Shown piece after piece: positions 43,676 through 52,900 of a DNA stretch of 64,000 bases; position 1 is the stretch's first letter, and the number at the start of each line of letters is the position of its first letter. Position numbers and translations under genes: made by a program. Below the pieces are notes generated by a model. The model saw nothing but the letters and a program-made list of their open reading frames with translations, did not search any database and was not told the origin of the DNA. Source of the stretch: Silvanigrella aquatica (lineage in GTDB: Bacteria; Bdellovibrionota_B; Oligoflexia; Silvanigrellales; Silvanigrellaceae); the NCBI RefSeq assembly GCF_001907975.1, contig NZ_CP017834.1, positions 2,219,345 through 2,283,344 of the forward strand, read 5' to 3'.

Positions 43676-44443
43676 ATGAATAATCGTGCATTCATAATTA
43701 GAATTGGTGCCAATCTTAAAGAAAATAAAGGACTTTCACCAATTTTTAAGGATAATACCTATGAATACATTCCTTCTCCTTTAGAAAACACTTTAAATAT
43801 AAATAAACATCATAATCATCGCCACTACTCAAAAATGAATTGTCAAAATGAACATCTGGTAGGAATGCACATGAGTTCCTTTGTAGATGAAGGAACAGGA
43901 CACTTAGATCCTGAGTTTTACACTTTTACCTATGGTGAAACGCGCGCACCATATATTACTCAATTAAAAAAATTAAAAGACGGAGACATGATTTTATTCA
44001 GTATTTTACTTCAAAAATATGACATAAAAAAAGATAATTTTGTTCTTAATGGTGAGCCTCATATTTATATATTAGGTTTTTTTACTATCCATGATGTCAA
44101 AAATAATATCCATGAATTTCAAGGTCCATTCACAGAAAGTTCCATTAAAGGTTTTGAAAAAAATTGTAATGAGCATATTATTTATCGAAATAATCATATC
44201 AGCACTCCTGGAAATAAAAAACTTCTTCTTATTCAAGGTGATAAAAATCATTCCATTATTTTTAAAACACCATTCAGAATATCGAAAGAAGAAAAAATTC
44301 AATCAAAAATAGCTAAAAGATGGGGGATAGATGCCTCACCTAAATCAATGCAATTAAATTGGTGCCAAAATATTGAAAATATAAAAAATGACTTATATGA
44401 TCATGGCAATTTAAATAGATGGTTAGAGTGGAATATACCTTAA
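43676..44443 (+). CDS. Nmad3-like nucleotide-modification-associated protein
   Basis: 255 residues. FIIRIGANLK...LSPIFKDNTYEYIPSP at the N-terminus, GHLDPEFYTFTYGETRAP in the middle and LKDGDMILFSILL follow the plan of the Nmad3 family, computationally proposed to be part of DNA-base modification systems (Iyer/Aravind lineage). No methyltransferase, kinase or restriction gene is adjacent, so this would be a solitary member. The last 31 codons recur downstream at 45831 in a duplicated block. ATG follows AAGG about seven bases upstream. Confidence 0.6.
   Translation: MNNRAFIIRIGANLKENKGLSPIFKDNTYEYIPSPLENTLNINKHHNHRHYSKMNCQNEHLVGMHMSSFVDEGTGHLDPEFYTFTYGETRAPYITQLKKLKDGDMILFSILLQKYDIKKDNFVLNGEPHIYILGFFTIHDVKNNIHEFQGPFTESSIKGFEKNCNEHIIYRNNHISTPGNKKLLLIQGDKNHSIIFKTPFRISKEEKIQSKIAKRWGIDASPKSMQLNWCQNIENIKNDLYDHGNLNRWLEWNIP
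44348..44440 (+). repeat. Direct repeat copy 1 (end of Nmad3-like gene)
   Basis: Matches 45831-45923 over ~90 bases with a limited number of substitutions: both encode MQLN-x-CQNIENIKND. Spacing of 1483 bases equals one Nmad3-end plus lipase unit. Confidence 0.85.
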
Positions 44444-44480
44444 TATAATTTAAAAATTCTTTTTAATTCTAGAGGATTTT

Positions 44481-45779
44481 ATGAATAAAAAAATATTAAC
44501 TTTGCTCTATATTTATATAATTATTTTTCAAAATAAATCTTTCCCAAATGAAAATAAAAATATTTATTGTTCAAAAATCGACGGAACAGACCTAGTTTCA
44601 AGCTGGATTTATGATCCAATAAGTAGAACTAATCAAACAACAAATGGCGAGTTTATTACAACAAAAAATAATGGAATGATATTTAAATCAAACAGAAATA
44701 TTGCACAATTAAAATTATCATGCTCAAAAATTTTTAATAATGCTGATCCAAAACAAATTCAAGTTACAATTAAAGAAAATACTAATGGACAACAATTTTA
44801 CTTATTTAATGTTAGTCAAAATGAGAATTTAACAGATGATAAGAATATACAAAATTTTGCTTATAAAGAAATTATTGATTACCCATTTATACTTGGCCTT
44901 GCCTACGCAAGTCACTACGTCTATCGAATTGAACAGGATAAAGAAACAAAAGACAATGAAAAAAACAATTATTCTTTAGATACAATTAAGGAAAAAACGG
45001 GATTTGAATATGTCCCAGGTTCTGAGCGAATTTCAAAAAAGCACAATGTCTTTGTTCATTCCGTTGCTTTTGTAAATCATATTAGAAAAGTAATTGTTAT
45101 CGCTTTTAAAGGAACGAGTAATTATACGGATAAGGAGATTGACATTAAGCTTGGAATAGCTAATTATTATCCTACCGTCGTCTTCACAGATGCTATTTCC
45201 GAATCTTTAAAAAATTATAAAAAAACCATAAAATATATTTATAATGATAAATCTAAAACAGGATATAATTTAAATTTAATTAAAACTTATGATATTGTTT
45301 TAACAGGTCATTCCTTAGGAGCTATTTACGCTTCTCTTGTAGCTTTAAATAATGGACTTCCTGCTCGAGTTTTTTCCTCACCTGCGACTTATTTTACGAC
45401 AAAGTCTTCATCTTATAAAAATTTTTATTCACATTTTCCATTTTATGATATTATAAATTTTGTAAGAAATGGAGATCCTATTGCAAATTATACAGGTAGA
45501 CACGTTGAAAATAGAATTTTTTTTCCGCAATCTAAGCAAAATGGTATATTGTCAAGCCATTCTCTAATAAGATTTATAAATGAAATTTTTGAATTTGAAG
45601 TTGCACCTGAATATTTTGATATTTTACCAACCTATACAAAATCAAATAAACCAAGTGAATCTTATCATGGATTACAAAAACTTCTTTTATTACAAGGAAA
45701 TACTGATCCTAAATTGATTGATAATCAATTAATGAAGGACTTAAATCAATATCCATATGCCATGCCCCATTTCCAATAA
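44481..45779 (+). CDS. Secreted class-3-like lipase
   Basis: 432 residues with signal peptide (to about FQNKSFP). Residues ~30-110 form a cysteine-framed domain (IYCSKIDGTD...SCSKIF). Then a lipase_3-type alpha/beta hydrolase: VIVIAFKGTSN oxyanion region, TGHSLGAIYAS with Ser278, GLPARVFSSPA, and a probable Asp/His in NGDPIANY and ..SYHGL. Likely extracellular phospholipid/triglyceride hydrolase. ATG follows AGAGGA. It is 38 bases after the Nmad3-like gene and duplicated downstream. Confidence 0.8.
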   Translation: MNKKILTLLYIYIIIFQNKSFPNENKNIYCSKIDGTDLVSSWIYDPISRTNQTTNGEFITTKNNGMIFKSNRNIAQLKLSCSKIFNNADPKQIQVTIKENTNGQQFYLFNVSQNENLTDDKNIQNFAYKEIIDYPFILGLAYASHYVYRIEQDKETKDNEKNNYSLDTIKEKTGFEYVPGSERISKKHNVFVHSVAFVNHIRKVIVIAFKGTSNYTDKEIDIKLGIANYYPTVVFTDAISESLKNYKKTIKYIYNDKSKTGYNLNLIKTYDIVLTGHSLGAIYASLVALNNGLPARVFSSPATYFTTKSSSYKNFYSHFPFYDIINFVRNGDPIANYTGRHVENRIFFPQSKQNGILSSHSLIRFINEIFEFEVAPEYFDILPTYTKSNKPSESYHGLQKLLLLQGNTDPKLIDNQLMKDLNQYPYAMPHFQ

Positions 45780-45830
45780 AGATTTGCTTATATATTAATA
45801 AGAAAAAATTTGCTCATTTGGCCTAAATAA

Positions 45831-45923
45831 ATGCAATTAAATTGCTGTCAAAATATTGAAAATATAAAAAACGACTTTTATAATCATTGTCATATAAATA
45901 GAGATTTAAAGTGCAATATTACA
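45831..45923 (+). repeat. Direct repeat copy 2 (Nmad3-end remnant)
   Basis: A non-functional copy of the last 31 codons of the Nmad3-like gene, now directly fused to the decayed lipase. The intergenic spacer and lipase signal peptide (44441-44530 in the parent) are missing from this copy. Confidence 0.82.
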
Positions 45924-47082
45924 GCGCATTCTCTCAAGATGAGCAGCACTATATATATTGTAATAAAATAAATGGATTAGAAATGAATTCGAGTTGGGTT
46001 GGCGATAATTATGGTAATTATCAGAAGACAACTGGAAAATGGATAAAATCAGAAAATAAGCCAATGATTTTTCAATCAAAAAAATTAATAGATAATTTAA
46101 AAATATCTTGTGCAAAAATATTTAGTGGCACAGATCCAAAACAAATATACGTAACAATAAAAGATTCTAAAATTTCTTTCCAATATCCAATTGTTAATCT
46201 TTCTGACAGAAATCCTCTAACCGTTGAAAATCTTAAAACTCTAAACCATCAAGATATTATTAGTTATCGCTATTTGCTTGGACTTGCCTATGCATCTGAT
46301 TTTGCTTATTTCATAGAACCTGGTAGAAAAAATACGACTCAAAGCGATATATATTCTTACTCTGAAAGAATTAAAGATAAAACAGGATTTGAATATCTTC
46401 CTTATTCAATCAGAAGATCTGAAAAATCTAATGTACTTTCGATAGCGTTTATCAATCACAAATGAAAACTAATATTAATTTCATATAAAGGAACTAGTAA
46501 TCAAAAAGATATAGAAATTAATACTGCTTTAGGACTTGACTTACTGGTAAAATAAATAAAAATTATGAAATTGTTCTAACAGGCCATTCGTTAGGAGAAA
46601 GTTACGCTTATATAGTGTCATTAAATAAAGGACTTCCTGCAAGATTTTTTTCATCTCCAGCTACATTTTTTAATTCAAAAACAATTGGTTTTTCATTTAA
46701 CTTTTTTAAAAAATTTCCATTTAACGATGTCACAAATTTTGTTAGACATTCAGATCCTATTGCTGAATACACTGGCAGAAATGTAGAAAATAGAATTTAT
46801 TTTAAAGCATCAAATGGCTTTTTCAAAAGTCACTCTATATCAGAATTTATAAATGAAATTATAGATGGCAAAATTGCTCCTGATTATTTTGATCTATATC
46901 CAACTTATTCTAAATCAAAATTACCTCTTGAGTCCCATTTTGGCTTAAAAGCTCTCATATTTTATAAAGGCCCAACACCTCCAAAAATGCTAACAATGAG
47001 TCGAGAAAAAGATAAAGAAAAATTGAATGACAGTATAACTTATAATGAAGAGGATGATTTAATTATAATAGATAAAAAATAA
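45911..47082 (+). pseudogene. Decayed paralogue of the lipase
   Basis: The first frame (45911-46465) encodes the cysteine-framed domain and start of the hydrolase; it stops at TGA after AFINHK. The same frame goes on (LILISYKGTSNQKDIEI), then a deletion of ~30 codons plus frameshift, then NYEIVLTGHSLGESYAY...GLPARFFSSPATFF to 47082. No signal peptide or ribosome site remains. The GHSLG nucleophile is still present. Parent is the lipase at 44481. Confidence 0.88.
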
Positions 47083-47145
47083 ATTAACCATTGCCAACCT
47101 CCTAAAAAAAATTTAAACATAAAAAATTAATTAGGAGGTTATCTC

Positions 47146-49869
47146 ATGATTTTAGGTTCGCACCTGGAAAAATCAATTTTTATTTCAAATAATGAACAAG
47201 ATTCATCAATTGGTTTAAAAAATTTTCCCGCAAATAATAATATCATAAAAAAATATGATCCCGATCGTCCAGCTGAACAAAGACACATTTTTTTAAAATT
47301 AGATATTTCATTTCAAAAAGAAATCGTTTCTGGAAGCTGTTATATCCTATTTGAATCAAAAAAAGCAGAACTCAAAAATATTTATTTAAACACTTATGAA
47401 ATGCAAATTCATGATGTCAGTTTTACAAAAATCAACTATACTGATTATTATCCTGAAAATGATAAAACATGTCCACAAGTAAAAACTATTGAAAGTGCAA
47501 AACTAGAAAAATGTCACTTTATTTCAAATAGCGAATCACTTGAAATTGAATTGCCCAAAAAAGTTCCTTTAAATAATTGGTTTCTTGTTAAAATCAATTA
47601 TAAAATAAACCAACCCAAGGCGGGTTTTTATTTTATTCATGCTAAAACAAAAAGCCATTCCGATTATGATTGTGTTTGGACTCAAGGCCAAGATTGTGAT
47701 GCACCCTATTGGTTTCCTTGTCAGGACGATCCGCGCTTAAAAATCACAACCTCTCTCATCATTTCATTTCCTAAAGAGTGGAATGGCCTTTCTAATGGAG
47801 TAAAAATTTCAGAAAAAATCAATGAAAAACAAAAAATTCAACATTGGGAGATGAATCACCCCCACTCACCTTATCTTGTTGCTTTTACCGCTGGTGACAT
47901 GTCTTTTTTCAAAGACAAATGGCGCAAAAAAGAAGTCAGCCTCCTTCTTCCACATAAATATGAAAATAGGCATCATGAAATATTAGAAGAAACTAAAAAT
48001 ATGTTAGAATTTTATTCTAATTATTGGGATTATGAATTTCCTTGGGAAAAATATGGTCAGGCTTTTGTGGCAGATTTTTTATATGGAGGTATGGAAAATA
48101 CAAGCATTACAATTAATACCGATGAAGTTTTAGGACCTAAAAATTTCTCAAATGGAAATGAGAAAAGAACATATCTTGTCATGCATGAAATGGCGCACCA
48201 ATGGTTTGGCGATTTGGTGACATGCAAATATTGGAGTGAAGGTTGGCTCAATGAAGGTTTTGCTACACAAAGCGAAATGCTTTGGGATGAACATGTCTAT
48301 GGCAAATCAAGCGGTATTTTTTATGCACGAGATAATTATTTGAATCAATATTTAAGTGATTCAAAAACCTATATCCGTCCTATTGTTTGCAATCAATATG
48401 AGTTCCCTTCTGAAATATTTGATTCACATTTATATGAAAAGGGTGCCTTATTTTTAAATTATTTAAGAGACATATTAGGCGAAGAAAACTTTAAAAAATC
48501 TGTACACAATTATTTAAAAGAAAATGCTTTTAAACCTGTAGAAACAAACAATCTCATAAATGCAATTCAGTATACAACGGGAATCAACCCTACTATTTAT
48601 TTTGATAATTTTATTTTCAGAGCGGGTCACCCCGATCTCGATGTGAATATTGATATCTCTTCAATCAATGAAAATTATGTAAATATTTCAATAGTTCAAA
48701 AACAAAATATAAACAAAGAATTTCCTCTGTTTCAATTTGAAACCTTTTTATTCATTCAATATAAAAATGGAGATCAGGATGAAATTAGATTATTTATTGA
48801 TGAAAAGTCAAAAAAAATAACCATTCCCTTAAAAAATAAAATTGCCTATTGTATTTTTGATCCGAGATCAACTTTAATTGCCAATGTTACATTAAAGTTT
48901 CCAGAAAATTTTTTATTAGAAATATTTAAATCAAAAAACAAGGAACACTCCTATTTTAAATATTTAGCCACGAAGTGTGTTTGTAGTTATTACAATACAA
49001 AAAACAATTTTGATCTTGTAATTGAGTGGCTTAAAAATGAAGAAAGCTTTAGAGTAAGAAGCTCAAGCTATGCCTTATTATCAGAAAAATCTTCACAATA
49101 TTCTTATGAAATATTAAATGAAATTGATGAAAAAAATCCTCTTGCTCGAGGAGTCTATATTTCTGCTATAGCAGATTCGTATCATAATAATCCTTTTTTA
49201 ATTTTTGAATTTCTTTCTAAAATTGCAATTCAAGAAAAAGAATTATTAAATACCAGAGATGCTGCCATTAGAGGAATTTTAAGCCTTTGTAAAAAACAAT
49301 CCTCATTTAGAACTGATGAAATGAAAAAGAAAATAATGGACTTTTCATTTTCTATTATTAAAAAACATTCTTTTAATGGAATACTTGAGAATGCCGCTTT
49401 TGCCTTAATTGGTGAGTTTTGTGAGCCGCAACATATAAAAACCATAATTCCCTATTGCGATAATATTTTACAACATTGGCGTATAAATATAGGAGCTCTT
49501 TCTTCCCTTGCAAAACTTTCTGCAAGAAATCCCATGGTACGTGCTGAAATTCGTCCTGCTTTAAATAAATTTACAGAAACATTATTTCCTATTCGTATCT
49601 CAGCGGCTCTTCCTGAACTTTGGGCACTCTCCGGTGATGCTTCTTATGAATCTTCTTTTCAAAAATTTATTAAAAGAAAAGGTTATGGCATATTATCCAT
49701 GCTCATTCCAAGAGCACGAAGAAGCCGCTTACGATTTCAAAAAAATTTAGAAATGGGACATTTTCACGATAAAATTATTGAAGTAACTGAGCTTAAAGAT
49801 AAACTTGCTCATTTAGAAAAAGAAATATCCGAGCTAAAAGCTATTTTAAAGAATAAAACTACCAATTAG
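47146..49869 (+). CDS. M1-family aminopeptidase
   Basis: 907 residues. GGMEN exopeptidase motif (GGMENTSI), zinc site HEMAHQWFGD (His at about 347) with the distal Glu in NEGFATQ. Leukotriene-A4-hydrolase/ERAP-like length with C-terminal helical HEAT-like part and a short coiled coil (ELKDKLAHLEKEISELK). No signal peptide, so cytoplasmic. AGGAGG ribosome site, ATG start. Its 3' end overlaps the convergent surface-repeat gene by 11 bases. Confidence 0.93.
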   Translation: MILGSHLEKSIFISNNEQDSSIGLKNFPANNNIIKKYDPDRPAEQRHIFLKLDISFQKEIVSGSCYILFESKKAELKNIYLNTYEMQIHDVSFTKINYTDYYPENDKTCPQVKTIESAKLEKCHFISNSESLEIELPKKVPLNNWFLVKINYKINQPKAGFYFIHAKTKSHSDYDCVWTQGQDCDAPYWFPCQDDPRLKITTSLIISFPKEWNGLSNGVKISEKINEKQKIQHWEMNHPHSPYLVAFTAGDMSFFKDKWRKKEVSLLLPHKYENRHHEILEETKNMLEFYSNYWDYEFPWEKYGQAFVADFLYGGMENTSITINTDEVLGPKNFSNGNEKRTYLVMHEMAHQWFGDLVTCKYWSEGWLNEGFATQSEMLWDEHVYGKSSGIFYARDNYLNQYLSDSKTYIRPIVCNQYEFPSEIFDSHLYEKGALFLNYLRDILGEENFKKSVHNYLKENAFKPVETNNLINAIQYTTGINPTIYFDNFIFRAGHPDLDVNIDISSINENYVNISIVQKQNINKEFPLFQFETFLFIQYKNGDQDEIRLFIDEKSKKITIPLKNKIAYCIFDPRSTLIANVTLKFPENFLLEIFKSKNKEHSYFKYLATKCVCSYYNTKNNFDLVIEWLKNEESFRVRSSSYALLSEKSSQYSYEILNEIDEKNPLARGVYISAIADSYHNNPFLIFEFLSKIAIQEKELLNTRDAAIRGILSLCKKQSSFRTDEMKKKIMDFSFSIIKKHSFNGILENAAFALIGEFCEPQHIKTIIPYCDNILQHWRINIGALSSLAKLSARNPMVRAEIRPALNKFTETLFPIRISAALPELWALSGDASYESSFQKFIKRKGYGILSMLIPRARRSRLRFQKNLEMGHFHDKIIEVTELKDKLAHLEKEISELKAILKNKTTN

Positions 49870-50926
49870 GGACGCCTGCAAATAAATATTGAACGCCTAC
49901 GCCATAGGAGATAGTATAATTCCAATTGGGCAAGTATTTTTCAGGGTTCAAGACATCAGGAGTTCCATTTCCTTCAATGTTATGACTATTGAAGGAAACA
50001 ACACCAAAAATATCATACTTTTTTTCAAATGTTGTTCCTAATAAAAATGAATATTGTAACTGCAAATAATTTAATTTTTTTCCCGTTTCATCGAATAAAT
50101 CATGCCATTTAATTTCGCTCTCTAGCCACAAGGGTTCATAAGTAATTTGAGTCCCAAAACCTATTGAATAACCAATTTCATGTAAATAATAAAAAGGCGT
50201 AGCTGCAAGATACAATGGCATTAAATAATACTGATTTCTATTTGGCTGATTAAAACTTAAAAAATCAAATTCAAATAATCCATAAAAATATTTTTTTCCC
50301 GCTTTTATAGAAATATTAAAAGGCACTTCAGAATCAGACCACAATGAAACTTTTGACTGACCTGTTTTTAATAAAAAGCTTAATAAGCCAAATGAATAAC
50401 CCGTTTGATCATCTGCAATATTTATTAAACCAAATTGTGACCCTGTTACATGATTTGCAATATTTATTAATCCAATTTGGGCTCCTATGAAATCGTCTGA
50501 CTTATTATACAAACCCAATTGAAAACCCAAAAAATCCGTGGAACGATTCCAAAGTCCGAGTTGAAAACCATTGAAATCATGAGTATCATTAAATAAACCC
50601 AATTGAAATCCGTTAAAATGGCCGCCAACCCGATTTACCAGTGCAATTTGAGCGCCTGACATATCATGGGTAATATTAATGATAAAAGGGCTTATAGAAA
50701 CGCCTGTTAAATAATTTGTTTCCCCATATATAAGGGAAAGCAAAAAGTAATTTTCTTGTAATAAATTATCATTATGAGAGAAAAAATTGATGTCAGTATA
50801 GGGTGATAGTATAGATAATCTTACGGGGACTGTGTCAATTTTAGTGAAGGACTCAGGTTGTACTTCATAAGAATAACAACAAAAATGAAAAATAATAACA
50901 AAAATAATAAATAGTTTTTTTAGCAT
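49859..50926 (-). CDS. LA_2272-type surface-repeat protein
   Basis: 355 residues, signal peptide. Residues ~85-175 contain about six tandem ~20-residue repeats: G-F/A-Q-L/I-G-L-x-N (HFNGFQLGLFN, DFNGFQLGLWN, DFLGFQLGLYN, DFIGAQIGLIN, HVTGSQFGLIN), the pattern of LA_2272 surface proteins. The remainder alternates strand-like segments, so a cell-surface or outer-membrane position is inferred. ATG overlaps the ruvC stop by seven bases. Confidence 0.72.
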   Translation of the reverse strand: MLKKLFIIFVIIFHFCCYSYEVQPESFTKIDTVPVRLSILSPYTDINFFSHNDNLLQENYFLLSLIYGETNYLTGVSISPFIINITHDMSGAQIALVNRVGGHFNGFQLGLFNDTHDFNGFQLGLWNRSTDFLGFQLGLYNKSDDFIGAQIGLINIANHVTGSQFGLINIADDQTGYSFGLLSFLLKTGQSKVSLWSDSEVPFNISIKAGKKYFYGLFEFDFLSFNQPNRNQYYLMPLYLAATPFYYLHEIGYSIGFGTQITYEPLWLESEIKWHDLFDETGKKLNYLQLQYSFLLGTTFEKKYDIFGVVSFNSHNIEGNGTPDVLNPEKYLPNWNYTISYGVGVQYLFAGVPNW

Positions 50927-51528
50927 TTTGCCTTTAATAAAACTGAAAAGTTTTGCTTCGATCTTTTATTCATTTTATTCTTTTGCCATTCAATTAAAAT
51001 AGTATTACCTTTTTCAGTAATATTATTATTAGAGTGAATATTATGAAGATTTGTCATAGGATTTCTTATGGCTTCAGCACAGGCAATGGCTAAGGCATCG
51101 GTGGCATCAAACGGTAAAATATCTAATTGAAATCCCAACATGGTACTCATTATTTTAGCAATAGATAATTTATCTGCTCTTCCATTTCCAGAAATGATTT
51201 TTTTAGCTGATGTGGCACTGATTTCTGAAATCTGTAGTCCACTTTGATGAGCTTCTGATAGAATTACGCCACGCGCATGACCCAAAAAAAGTGCCGTTCG
51301 CGGATTTTCCGCTAAAAAGGACAGCTCCATACACATGTGTGTAGGTTTATAAACATCGACCACGCGCCGAAATTCAATAGCAAGTGTGGCCAAACGACTG
51401 GCAAGTTCTTTATTTGCATCGAGTTTCCATGCACCCGCTGCGATAGCCTTCATTTTACCTTCCCGAGGCAAATCGATAACGCCATAGCCCGCAATTCGTG
51501 TACCTGGATCGATACCAAGGATACGCAC
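50920..51528 (-). CDS. ruvC: Holliday junction resolvase RuvC
   Basis: 202 residues, slightly long with a basic tail. Catalytic acids are visible: Asp7 in GIDPGTRIAGYG, Glu in CMELSFLAENPRTA, and Asp in PFDATDALAIA. Cleaves four-way junctions with RuvAB; ruvA/ruvB are not in this window. ATG start. Coupled to the following surface-repeat gene. Confidence 0.95.
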   Translation of the reverse strand: MRILGIDPGTRIAGYGVIDLPREGKMKAIAAGAWKLDANKELASRLATLAIEFRRVVDVYKPTHMCMELSFLAENPRTALFLGHARGVILSEAHQSGLQISEISATSAKKIISGNGRADKLSIAKIMSTMLGFQLDILPFDATDALAIACAEAIRNPMTNLHNIHSNNNITEKGNTILIEWQKNKMNKRSKQNFSVLLKAKC

Positions 51529-51562
51529 TTAAAACTCCCTATTCAAAATATATTTTATGAAA

Positions 51563-51763
51563 TTAATGCCATTTTCCTGATTTGTTTTGTACAGGCATGT
51601 TTTTATTATCGTCGCTATGCAGGGGTTCTGTAAGCATTTTATCTTTGTCATCATAGGCAGAAACAAATAAATAAATCACGGCACATACAAAGGCAGCAAT
51701 AAAACTTCCTATAAAAAAAACTTTCAATCTCATTTGCTTAGTTTCAGCATGATTTGCAGACAA
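51563..51763 (-). CDS. Small single-span membrane protein
   Basis: 66 residues. Charged N-terminus, one hydrophobic helix (VFFIGSFIAAFVCAVIYLFV), acidic Asp/Lys tail. AGGAG is one base before the ATG at 51769 but seven bases before TTG at 51763, so TTG is preferred. Lies directly downstream of rodA (10 bases) and upstream of ruvC, so it belongs to the shape/ruvC transcript. No family recognised. Confidence 0.6.
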   Translation of the reverse strand: MSANHAETKQMRLKVFFIGSFIAAFVCAVIYLFVSAYDDKDKMLTEPLHSDDNKNMPVQNKSGKWH

Positions 51764-51773
51764 GGCCATTCTC

Positions 51774-52895
51774 CTAAAAAGAAGTCGTAGATAAATATCT
51801 TTTCCGTTCTACGGCAACAACAATGCCAATGCAACTTAAAGCAGTTACCATATGCGTTCCACCATAACTTATAAAGGAAAGGGGAACACCCACGACAGGA
51901 AATACACCCAACACCATACTGATATTAATTACAAAATGACAAAGAAAAAAAGCACCTACACCTACAGCCGCCAACGCGGAAAAGGAATCGCGGGCACGGT
52001 CAGCAATTTGAAAAATTTGAATAATAAGAATGACAAATAGAAATATTAAGATAAGACAACCAATAAAACCATGTTCTTCAGCCCACACAGAAAAGGCAAA
52101 ATCAGTATGCCGTTCCGGCAAGAAATTCAAGCGCGCTTGAGTTCCTTGACCAAACCCCTGCCCCCAGAGTCCTCCACTTCCTACGGCGATCATACTTTGA
52201 ATAGAGTGGTAACCAGAGCCTCGCGGATCGAGCATGGGATTGATAAATGTAAGAACTCTTTGTTTTTGATAATCATATAAAATAAAGTTCCAAGCTAAAA
52301 TAGATAGACTTAATGTAATGAGAAATACAGTAAGTAAACTTTTTCCTCTTACTTTAATTGTCGCTATTTGTAAGGCAGATATAAGTAAAACAAGACTCGC
52401 TGTTCCTAAATCGGGTTGCGCTAAAATTAATAAAAAAGGTAAGCCCACATAAAATATTTGTCGCCAAAGACTGAGTAAAGAGAATTCAGGAAATCCTTTC
52501 ATAATATTAAAACTACGAGCAACAATAAGTATAATTACAAATTTCACAAATTCACTGGGCTGAATTCTTAAAGGACCTAACACCAACCAACGTTCGGCAC
52601 CTTTGGCACTTCTCCCAAAAATATCAACACCAAATAATAATATACAAACGACAATATAACCTAAAATACTTAAACGTTCTAAGTTTTTTAAATCAAGAAA
52701 AACACCCCAAAAAATAGCGGCAGCAGTACCAAGTAAAACAAATATAATTTGATCATAAAATCGAGTAGGATTATAGGTTGCATTTGTGGCACTATATAAA
52801 TTATAAAGGCCAATTCCAATAATAGAGTAACAAGTTAGTATAAGTCCCCAGGGCATTCCTTTAAATCGTTCACGCAAAAAGAAAAAAAGAATCAT
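51774..52895 (-). CDS. rodA: Rod-shape glycosyltransferase RodA
   Basis: 373 residues, SEDS family with ~10 membrane spans. QPDLGTASL, GSGGLWGQGFGQGTQARLNFLPERHTDFAFSVWAEEHGF (in part) and GVPLSFISYGGT motifs. Polymerises glycan strands with PBP2 in the elongasome. Starts five bases after mrdA ends. ATG start. Confidence 0.96.
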   Translation of the reverse strand: MILFFFLRERFKGMPWGLILTCYSIIGIGLYNLYSATNATYNPTRFYDQIIFVLLGTAAAIFWGVFLDLKNLERLSILGYIVVCILLFGVDIFGRSAKGAERWLVLGPLRIQPSEFVKFVIILIVARSFNIMKGFPEFSLLSLWRQIFYVGLPFLLILAQPDLGTASLVLLISALQIATIKVRGKSLLTVFLITLSLSILAWNFILYDYQKQRVLTFINPMLDPRGSGYHSIQSMIAVGSGGLWGQGFGQGTQARLNFLPERHTDFAFSVWAEEHGFIGCLILIFLFVILIIQIFQIADRARDSFSALAAVGVGAFFLCHFVINISMVLGVFPVVGVPLSFISYGGTHMVTALSCIGIVVAVERKRYLSTTSF

Positions 52896-52900
52896 ATTTG

